64,000 nt of DNA from Stenogyne calaminthoides (Eukaryota > Streptophyta > Magnoliopsida > Lamiales > Lamiaceae): contig JBBCBC010000031.1 of assembly GCA_037126765.1 (NCBI GenBank), forward strand, positions 3,357,638 through 3,421,637, given 5' to 3'. Positions 55,861-64,000 of this stretch are shown one piece after another (position 1 is the stretch's first letter; the number at the start of each line of letters is the position of its first letter). The notes under the pieces are model-generated. The model was not told where the DNA came from, did not search any database, and worked only from the letters and a program-made list of their open reading frames with translations. The translations under genes were made by a program, and so were the position numbers.

Positions 55861-57488
55861 CTTTAGCCGAAAAACTCTCATATAAAGAAAACATAACTTT
55901 AATTCATCAATTTGTTCCTTATATTCTGATCCTGATTTTGGACGTTTTCTTCCTTGTTGGTTGTTTGAAGATTGTGATGTGGCTTTATGATAATTTATCG
56001 GCCTCCTTTTTGCACAAATGATATAAACTGGAAGATGTTATTTTTTGTGTGGAAATAGTACTTGAATTTTATTTATATCTGTGTTAGTGGTGTGACATTG
56101 GATGTATATATGACTGTAACAGCCCCACCACTCAAAACACACAAAGAAGACAAATATAGTATTGTAATTCCTAAAAATCGGCAGTAATCCAACAACTCAC
56201 AACATACGAAGGATTAAACTAGAGGGAGAGAATAAACAAGAATTCTAAATGATAAATTCCCAAGCTGAACATTCATCCACCTGTAGATGAAAGGTATTAC
56301 TCAGTAATTGGAAGAATATTCAAGGTAATTGGAAGAGAAAGGTGCGAGAGGATCATACCTCACTCATCACACCTCTGTGAATGATTGCGTGCGCCTGAGA
56401 TTCTGTTTCTGTTATAGGAAAGAGAAACTCCATGGACGATCTGCGTGATGCGCGTGGGTTGAGTGACGCGATTTCATGAGCGTCAGTACAAATGCCAGCA
56501 AAACAGAAGAATGTGAAAAAACGTTTTTGACTTAGGGAAAAGAAATAGCAACTACAGCTTCTAAAAACAGGGCCCACCACTACCAATTCAAAACTGATAA
56601 CGGTCATAACAATGACTTGATAATTTCTGTCATTTTGGGATGTCTTATTTGCATTGTGTTTTCATAATTTCATTTGTATTTTACTATGTTGCTTTCTCTG
56701 TCTGTCCATTACAGTTTCCATGTCTTTTTCTTATACCAGCCGACTTCATAAGTTCAATTGATAAACATATTACTGCTTTTGTTTAATTAAACAATTAATG
56801 GACTTTGAAACGTAGAACCTTCAAACCATTTTTTGATTTGGTTGATAAAAGAAGCATTAGTTGCTTTGAGGTATATTTCTTCTTTCCATTTTCAAACTTG
56901 GCAAGTCTTTACTTGTTTGCTGATATGTCGGGCCTTAGATGTTTGCTCCTGACTTCATCTGAAGTATATTTTCTTTTGGTATAATGTATTTGGCACAGCT
57001 TTAATATGCTTGTTTTTATTTCCTGGCTCATTATGTAATGAGGACTGGATTGGATTGCTTTAGGTTGCATTTTCGGCTACTGCTTTTTTGTTCAGTTGTG
57101 AATTTGATTCTTAAGCATTAGGGATTCTTTAATTGTGAAAATCTTAAGGTGGTTGTACATTTAGAGTTGTGACATTGCAGTTTCAAACAATTTTAAAGAA
57201 TTGTAAGAAACACTGAAACAAAGGCTTTAAAAGTAAAACTAATAATTGTAAGAAACACTAAAACAGAGAATTTGGGACAAAAAAATGAACCACTTTCAAA
57301 CAGCACACTTATATAAATGTATTTTTTAATCTGTAACACTTAAAAAAAATCAGCTAATTACTTCTTCTCTTTGCAGAAAGGAAAAAAAAAAGATAATACT
57401 TCCTCTCTTTGCAGAAAGCACAAATCATCTCCAATTTTGATAGATACTCTTGTTTTTATATTGTTATAGATTTGATAACAAAATCAAA
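55861..57488. other. Intergenic region between the NLR relic and the WDR25-like gene
   Basis: No gene recognised. ORFs are short and without similarity that I can see. About 57180-57300 has a near-repeat (TAATTGTAAGAAACACTAAAA type), and about 57358-57420 has a direct repeat of CTTCTCTTTGCAGAAAG just before the WDR25-like start. Confidence 0.45.
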
Positions 57489-59915
57489 ATGGACCTTCTT
57501 TCCGAAGAATATGCCACTCCTTCCGATGACGACGAAAACATTGGTGGACGAGAATCACAGCACTCCAATCCATTCCCACCTCCTCCTAAACGTTCTCGAC
57601 CTCAACCTTTAATGGAGAAACCGATCCGGAGACCCGTTTTCCGCCATTCAGATCCTCCGATCCCAACCTAACTGGCTCAAATCCTAATTGTGTCGCTCCT
57701 TCACCATGTTCATGTAATTATAATAATAATGTTTTAATATGATGAAATTATAATTTCTGGATTGATTTGTGTGTTTGTTGATGTGGAAATTGAAGTATCC
57801 CCTTTTTACAGTCAAAGGAAGCATTTCGGATTCGGATGTACCGCGTGAAATTTTGGCGGTGTTGAGGCGTCAGATAAACCCAACACACCAGGGCAACTCT
57901 TTGCTACTATGGATGGACACTCCAAGTCTGTTAATGCTGTGCGGTGGTCTCCGACTCACGGTAATTTATTTTCTCTACATATATTATTGCTCATAATGCT
58001 CTAGCTAGTACTCCTTTGTCCCTAACTCGATTGAATATTTACTGCGGGTTTTAAGAAAATAGTTGTTTATTATTATTTAAAGGGATAAAGTTGATTTTTG
58101 GTGGGGATTAAATGGTAAAAGTAGTGACATTTGTGTAAATTAAATGAGATAAAATTGACTTTAATGTTGAAAAAGTAATGAGATTGAGTGTAATATTGAG
58201 GTGTTTGAGGGGTGTAAATAAATGAGAAAAAAAGTTGCTTTATTACTATTTATAGAAATGTTCAATTGAGTTTAGGACGAACTTTTTTGGCAAATGTTCA
58301 ATTGAGTTAGGGACGGAGGAGTATTTATTTCTGAGTTGAAGATGATTGAAATTGCAAGTAACTACTACAAGGAAGTGGAACTCATAATCTAGTTATACAA
58401 ATCAGATTGTAGCTGTATTTTGTATTGAGAGAGAATTCAGCTTGCATGCTTGATTAATTTCTCATCAATCATCAGTAATGTCTTTGATGATGCCTTCGAA
58501 TCGACTTAGTGGATATAAGCTAGACCATAGAGAAAAAATATTTTCAGGATGTGGTGGCTAATGATGCATATTTGGTGAGATATAATTTCAAAATGTAGAG
58601 AATTACGAAAGTCCAGCCATGACTTGATTGAGGTCAATCCATGAACTTGAATCTTTGTCTAGCTTGACATTGTTGTAATCTATAATTTGATTTATATATT
58701 TATTGAGGTTCAATGGTTTAACCTTCAGTCAATGCTGTAGCCAACTAAGCCATGTATTAGTTGACCTTTGAAAAGGCTTGATCATTCCATGAATTTTCAT
58801 CTGCTATGTGATGTTAGTTTCCAGCTCATCTTCTTGCATCTGCAAGTATGGATCATACTGTTTGCATATGGAATGTGTGGAGTGGAGGTCAGAAACGAGC
58901 ACGTGTTTTTGACTGTCACCGTGCTGCTGTGAAAGATGTGACATGGTCTCAGGAGGGATTATCTGTGCTCTCATGTGGTTACGATTGCACTTCAAGTTTG
59001 GTTGATGTTGAAAAAGGAACGGTGACTCGGGTTTTCAAGGAAGATCAATTTGTAGAAGAAGTGAAATTTTGTCCAACCAACTACAATCTTTTCCTATCTG
59101 GTGGATCAAAAGGTCTTCTTAAACTATGGGATATAAGAACTGGTACGGTGGTTAATGAATATGTACGGAGGCTTGGGCCGATCCTTGATGTTGACTTCAC
59201 AATTGATGGCAAGAATTTAATCACGTCAAGTGATGTGTCCAAAAGCAACCTTAGTGAAAATTCAATTATTGTTTGGGATTTTTCACGCCAAGTTCCATTA
59301 TCGATTCAGGTAAATTTTTGTGTAAGAATTTTTTTCATTGACTCCTTCATTTTGGCCAATTTGTTTCCCATAAACCTGAATTTATCATCTGGATTTCTAC
59401 GAGGTTTGAATTTATATTACGTCTCTAGTTCATAAAGAAGGAAAAAAGAAAAAAGAACTACTTTTGTGTTACAAGTTATAACCCCTGTTTATTACCATTT
59501 GTCAGGTCTACACAGAAGCCTACACATGCCCCAGTATCCGATGTCACCCGTTTGAGCCATATTTTAGTGCTCAATCGAACGCAAACTACATTGCTATTTT
59601 CTCTACGAAGCCTCCGTTCAAACTTGACAAGTATAAAAGGTACGAAAGTCATGGTGTCTCTGGTTTCCCTGTCAAGTGCAATTCAGTTTGGATGGAAGTA
59701 TGGTAGTCTCTGGATCTTCAGATGGATGCATCTACTTTTATAACTCTAAAACATCCAAACTTATCAACAAAATTAAAGCACACGAGCAAACATGTACAGA
59801 TGTTGTATTTCATCCTGTCCTGCCCAATGTGGTTGCTAGTTGTAGTTGGAACGGCGAAGTCTCTGTTTCTCATGTTGGTTTTGGTAACAAATTGGAAAAC
59901 CACCTAATGAATTAA
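57489..59915 (+). pseudogene. WDR25: WD repeat-containing protein 25-like (WDR25), frameshifted
   Basis: The start is MDLLSEEYATPSDDDEN; frame 1 stops at 57669 after HSDPPIPT, with another frame (DPNLTGSNPNCVAPSPC) looking like its continuation. Exon 57811-57960 carries GSISDSDVPREILAVLRRQI, then a frameshift near 57895 before MDGHSKSVNAVRWSPTH. Exon 58825-59309 is intact: HLLASASMDHTVCIWNVWSG, GGSKGLLKLWDIRTGTVVNE, ENSIIVWDFSRQVPLS. Exon 59506-59915 has VYTEAYTCPSIRCHPFEPYF, then a frameshift near 59680 into SLDGSMVVSGSSDGCIYFYN and a stop. WDR25 has seven or so WD40 repeats and relates to the splicing factor PRP17. With three or more breaks and a missing RYVSKR-type segment, this copy is probably dead; sequence error is an alternative. 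Confidence 0.72.
58011..58321. mobile_element. Stowaway-like MITE in the WDR25-like gene
   Basis: TA, then CTCCTTTGTCCCTAACTCGA at the left; CAATTGAGTTAGGGACGGAG, GAG, then TA at the right. Clean TA flanks and CTCCxTxxGTCC-type inverted ends. 311 bp, inside an intron. Confidence 0.75.
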
Positions 59916-60535
59916 TATTTTATTTTGTGTGTTGTATTCGTCTCACTTTTGGGCTAATTTCTTCTAGTAGAGTAATTGTTTCTGTTACGAATGTCGTATG
60001 GACTTGTTGGATTATTCCCTGTTTGTTCTGAACAAGGGATAATCGAAGTTGATGCTTCGCTTGATCCGAAATTCGTCTTCTCTACCTACCTCCCCTACAA
60101 GCCAGTGCATTTGAACAACTGTATTTAAGCTTGTAATTAAATTACTTTATAATGATGCAGCCTTGGATTTTGCTGGAAATTGAGATATTTTCCCTTGAAT
60201 ATTGAATGCTTGAGTTTGTGTGCTAATGTTGGAATTAGTTATCTATCTCAATTCTTAACATCACTATTTTTTTTTTTTTTTAAATGTCAAGACCTCGTTG
60301 TATGATCTGCAGTTTTTTAGCCTCGAGTAAATAAAGATTAGCTCAGATTACTTTTACCCCCTCTACCCTGTTTTTGCCAACTTATTATGATATTTGATGG
60401 CTGAGTTCACTTGCTAGAAAGTGGTTTGGCAATCATAAATTTTCCAAACAAATTTGTTCATAATAATATAATATGAAACTCATACTATTATATTTATAAA
60501 TGGATATCATTACTCTTATAAATTAGTACCAATTA

Positions 60536-61752
60536 GACTTATCGAAAAAAATCAAAATCGGCGGTTCGCCGATTTGAAACCGAAACCAGAATCGGCAAAC
60601 CGGAACCGGCTAGAATTGAAATCGAAATCGAAAAAATGGCGGTTTTGTTTCGGTTCCTGGGTTTTGAAAACTGAAATCAGCGGTTCCGAACCGGCTGTTT
60701 TTTTTTTCATCTATAAATAGTGGCTTCATTTGACTGATTTGAGTGTATTTCTCACACCAAATTGACCAAATTGCATCAATTTATTTCTTATCTTGCTCTA
60801 GCTTTTTATTCTTATCAATTATCAATTTTTTATTTTTATATAGTGATACTTTATAGTTATACTACTAATACTATACCTTAATAATATTTTTTTAGCTACT
60901 ACAGTATACTTATAAGTTGTAAGTCAAAAAATTGTAAGTTGTAACTTATAAACTAATATTTGTATTCTTAAATTTAAAAATTGTGGGTATCTTCAAAGAT
61001 AGGAGAGCAATAGGGGTTGGTATGGTACTTCGAAACTCGGCCGGAGCTTTTCTCCGTGCTAAAACTAAAACGAAATTATGCTATAGCGAGGCGGGTGTAG
61101 GAGAGGCTTGGGGGTTCATGGAGGCAATCACTTGGGCAAAGGATCTAGGCCTTGATAATGTGGTCATTGAGGGAGATGCACAAGGGGTCATAAATGCCAT
61201 CAATAACGGTACATCTAGTATTACAGTTTTTGGTGATTTTATTCGAGCTAGCATTCATTTGATGGATAGTTTTGAGTCGATTTTTACTGCTTTTGTCAAA
61301 AGGGAAGCCAACATGTTGGCTCACGATATTGCGAGAGCTTCTATTAATTATGGGAGTTCTTTTTGTTGGGCAGATCCTCCGGACTTTGTGGATGGGCTGT
61401 CCAACATCTATTGTTTATGCAATAATATGAGCTAAGCATTATTGCTCTAAAAAAATAAATTATAATTTATAAGTTTAGTTGAATAAAATATAAACTTTGC
61501 AAATTTGCAATTTATATCTTGAAGTTTAATTGAATAAAATCAAATTTAGCTCAAGATAAAGTTAATTCAAGTTATCAAATATTATTAAAAAAAAAATTAA
61601 ATACAGAAACCGGCAAATCAGCATTTTCGAACCGAAATTGGCCGGAACCGGCCGAACCGGAACCGGCAAAGAGTTTTAGCCGGTTGGGTTTCGGTTCCAT
61701 ATATTTTGGAACCGAAACCGGCGGTTCCGAACCGTTGGGTAAGTCTAGTAAC
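60536..61752. mobile_element. Foldback element with CGAAACCGG arms enclosing an RNase H-like ORF
   Basis: The left arm (about 60536-60700) has AAAATCGGCGGTTCGCCGAT, then GAAACCGAAACCAGAATCGG. The right arm (about 61605-61752) has CGAACCGGAACCGGCAAAGA and GGAACCGAAACCGGCGGTTC. The outermost words GACTTATCG and GGGTAAGTC are approximate inverted repeats. The arms are GC-rich in AT-rich surroundings. They enclose the ORF at 60983-61435. A non-autonomous DNA transposon is likely; superfamily not known. Confidence 0.55.
60983..61435 (+). CDS. RNase H-like (RVT_3) domain protein inside a foldback element
   Basis: 150 codons, uninterrupted. It begins at an ATG after an AT-rich leader, and reads DRRAIGVGMVLRNSAGAFLR, EAWGFMEAITWAKDLGLDNV, VIEGDAQGVINAINNG, FTAFVKREANMLAHDIARAS, CWADPPDFVDGL. 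This is the RVT_3 plant RNase H-like family, common in LINE-derived and domesticated proteins. The Gly-rich first strand, the acidic residues E in EAWG and D in EGDAQ and the closing H in LAHDIA are present, though the domain's first strand with its Asp is missing upstream. No RT precedes it. Expression is not known; it may be a captured gene piece. Confidence 0.6.
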   Translation: MGIFKDRRAIGVGMVLRNSAGAFLRAKTKTKLCYSEAGVGEAWGFMEAITWAKDLGLDNVVIEGDAQGVINAINNGTSSITVFGDFIRASIHLMDSFESIFTAFVKREANMLAHDIARASINYGSSFCWADPPDFVDGLSNIYCLCNNMS

Positions 61753-63565
61753 AATAGTATTTAATGCTATAATCTCAGTTTATAAGTGTGATGGTGTCAG
61801 TTGATAAGTGTAGTGATATTAATTTGTAAGTGTAAGTGTAGTGGTATTAGTTTATAAGTGTAGTGGTATAAATTTCATATTATGAGCAAGTTTGATCAGA
61901 GATTTACTCTTTGGCAATTGGCAGCAGCCAATGATGTCTCTGTTTTTTTCTTTTTCTTTTTTTTTACTGTTCACTCTAAATTTCAAATCTTAAAAACGTT
62001 ACTGTTATTTCTAGTTTAAGTATTTTTTTTTTATAATATTTAGTTTGACATCTTATTAGATGTATTAAAAAAAAAATTAATTATTAGTTTTATTGCTATC
62101 GTATTTTTTTTAATTGAATTAGATCGTATTGGCTGAATTTAGCTTTTTTTACAATTGGTGTACATGAAATTACTCTTTTGAAAATTGTCTTTATTTAATC
62201 AAGATTATTTTCTGTCTTTTTTGTATGTGATAATAAAAGAATTTGATGCAACTTTTACCCACAAATAAACTCCACATAATTGGTGATCATGAAATCTGGA
62301 AAGGGAGCGACTATTAACACAGGATATTTGCTCAATGCGCCCACTTTATAGTACATGATGCTTCAAAATATTGTACATATGGGTGTATTCAGCAAGATTC
62401 CGGGAGTGGACAACCGTGCACATCTCAAAGGGCGTGAATTCAACGAGTGCGATCATTTCAATCCCGGAGATAAATCTTCTATCCTTGTTTCCATAATCAA
62501 GAAAGTAAACACCCAACAAGCTCAAAAACAAACTCAGGGCCCGCTTGGTATGACTAGGGAATGGTAATGGTAATGGGTATCAATGAAGGGCTCAATCACT
62601 AAAGGTTATTGATTGTATTGTTGTTGCTTGATATACCATCAACAATGGGTATCATGTGAGGCAGGTGGAGTGAACAAGGGTAATCAATTGCTTCCTTCTA
62701 TTCCCATTGTTTGTGTATCAAGACTATCAAGCAATATCAATAGCAATAATTCTCATTACCCCCAATCAAGCGGACCCTCAGAATATAACAAAGATTTCTT
62801 GCTATTGTATCAATTATGCAGATCATCTTCCTAATAAGGCGACACGGTCCTTTTGCACTGCTTGTGCCAAATTAATGTCAAACAATTCACATCCTGTCAA
62901 AAAAAAAATGTCAAACAATTCACATCGAATTACTAAACAACTTTGCTGATGAACAAAAAGAGAACAGCCTTGACTCATAAAAGAAAGCAAACAAATCAGT
63001 TTAATGAGAGAATATAAAAAGGTTCAGGAACTATTGAAAACATGGAAGCACTCCTTAACATGATTTACGAATGAAGCATAACATTTGGAAGAATATCTGG
63101 AGAGAGTATTTTTCACCTAGAGGCCATACACAAATGACTGGTAGTCGTCTAATCGATCATATAATCAGAAAAGCGATAGAGCAACATCAAGCTTCTTCTA
63201 TATTAACTCACTTCATATATTTGTATAACTTCTTCTAGCTCTTCCCCTAACATACCAAAGGTTTCAGAACTTTTTACATTCATTTTTTCAGTTAGGAAAA
63301 ATTCATAAATTTTAGATGCAGATCGTAACAAACATTTACAAAATCTCGATCTCCGCAACTCAGATTTACAAAATCACTAATCCCCTCTCGGTTCACTATC
63401 CAATCAACCTCAATCCCTAACTGGGAGCACAGAAATTCCCCAAAAAACTTATCAACAATATAAGAAAACACAAAACCCAGAATCAATCACAGAAAATCAG
63501 TTACTTAAAAAAGGTTTGTAATTAACAAGTCAAACGAAATTTCAATCCAAGAGAAAGTTTCTGAC
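61753..63565. other. Intergenic region with MITEs
   Basis: No gene recognised. At 62537-62778 is a foldback with CAGGGCCCGCTTGGTATGAC at the left and CCCAATCAAGCGGACCCTC at the right, an hAT-like MITE terminus. At about 62340-62420 the word GTACATATGGGTGTATTCAGCA matches in complement the run at about 15828 upstream of CSP41B exon 2 (GCTGAATACACCCATATGTA). The rest is AT-rich. Confidence 0.5.
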
Positions 63566-63881
63566 CAGTGAAAGATTGGAAACAGTGAAGATCGAAAGTA
63601 TCAGCCTGAAGAAGCTCGATTCCGAAGCAGCCATTAACAGGGGAGAGAGCTGCTGAGAGATGGCGTGCATCGAGTGCCAGAGACTCGCTAATCTCAAACT
63701 GTCATTCGTATCCATTCTTCCCGCAGACCCATAATCCTAAATCAAATTTAAATTCTTCACTCATTTCCTAAACTGCAAACTCTGAGATTCAGAAGAATGG
63801 GGGTGGGGTGGGAGGAATTACCTTGTAGAAAATGAGGCCGCCAGATTTATTGATGATGTAGAGGCTGTAAATCGCGGCCTT
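63566..63881 (-). pseudogene. TRAPPC4: TRAPPC4 (TRS23)-like N-terminal copy, no start codon
   Basis: Two minus-strand exons. 63822-63881 reads AAG then AAIYSLYIINKSGGLIFYK. 63736-63566 reads DYGSAGRMDTNDSL, RLASLWHSMHAISQQLSP, then after a 2-base frameshift NGCFGIELLQADTFDLHCFQ. Both are near-exact matches to the start of the TRAPP subunit TRAPPC4, a vesicle-tethering component. But the initiator codon is AAG where ATG is expected, and there is no in-frame ATG in the remaining 119 bases. The CTCTCTCCCC tract has two extra bases. No third exon is visible further down. It is probably a segmental-duplicate pseudogene; a spliced upstream exon outside the window cannot be excluded. Confidence 0.7.
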
Positions 63882-64000
63882 TGAAAGTTTCTGTAGAAAG
63901 ATTAGAAAAGAAACTCCATCTTCCAAATCAATTGAAGAAGAAGATGAATTTTGTATATTGAGAGAGAATTTGAGTTTGTTACAAGATGATTTGATAGCAT
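63882..64000. other. Sequence upstream of the TRAPPC4-like copy
   Basis: 119 bases, in the minus frame open but without ATG. CTTTCTACAG directly before the first exon resembles a splice acceptor, so an upstream exon could exist outside the window. Confidence 0.35.

Noticed and set aside
56353..56607. 84-codon minus-strand ORF
   Set aside because: No recognisable domain and no conserved neighbour; could be chance.
62346..62567. Short ORFs on both strands resembling a Tudor-like VYFLDYGN or a small protein
   Set aside because: They overlap a repeated word shared with about 15828 and have no supporting neighbour exons; the similarity is too short.
1..64000. CRISPR arrays, prokaryotic operons, integrated plant pararetrovirus
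   Set aside because: No regularly spaced repeats with unique spacers, no clustered unspliced genes, and no caulimovirid-type movement or coat protein motifs were seen; all RTs present are Copia-type with integrase before RT.

Overview
This is eukaryotic plant nuclear DNA. It is AT-rich, its genes have GT-AG introns, and its chloroplast and endomembrane genes are plant-specific. Dense MITEs, LTR retrotransposons and a CACTA transposon fill much of it. An R1-type NLR relic and a galactinol synthase suggest an asterid eudicot, possibly Lamiales, but that is inference. There are no prokaryotic operons.

Layout. About 0.9-18.2 kb is gene-rich, with four complete, well-conserved housekeeping genes: PPD4 (thylakoid-lumen PsbP-domain protein, +, 3 exons), the AP-3 mu adaptin (-, 8 exons), ECHIDNA (TGN/TVP23 family, +, 6 exons) and CSP41B (chloroplast RNA-binding protein, +, 10 exons). 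For each, the exon phases and total length fit the family. Their introns and spacers carry small foldback elements, and a solo LTR with a perfect 5-bp target-site duplication lies between PPD4 and AP3M. About 18.2-22.9 kb is gene-free and made of MITEs and foldbacks. About 22.9-38.6 kb is a nested transposon complex. A CACTA element (-) is split by a Copia retrotransposon (TSD TCCCC). That Copia is itself interrupted twice: by a 3.2-kb LTR element carrying pieces of host genes (TSD GGCCA), and by a 1.23-kb solo LTR (TSD TTTAA). About 39.4-52.8 kb is a galactinol synthase gene whose second intron holds a 9.3-kb Copia element (TSD GTTTA). Its coding sequence ends early at a TAG. About 52.8-64 kb is sparse: an NLR LRR relic, a frameshifted WDR25-like WD40 gene, an RNase H-like ORF inside a foldback, and the start of a damaged TRAPPC4 copy.

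The genes do not form a pathway. Their shared context is chloroplast and endomembrane housekeeping plus raffinose-family sugar metabolism. The most notable object is the inner LTR element at 29407-32631. It has no recognisable pol, but carries recognisable fragments of a UDP-glucuronate 4-epimerase, a CYP704-like cytochrome P450 and an organellar EF-Tu. Its two LTRs differ at only three positions.
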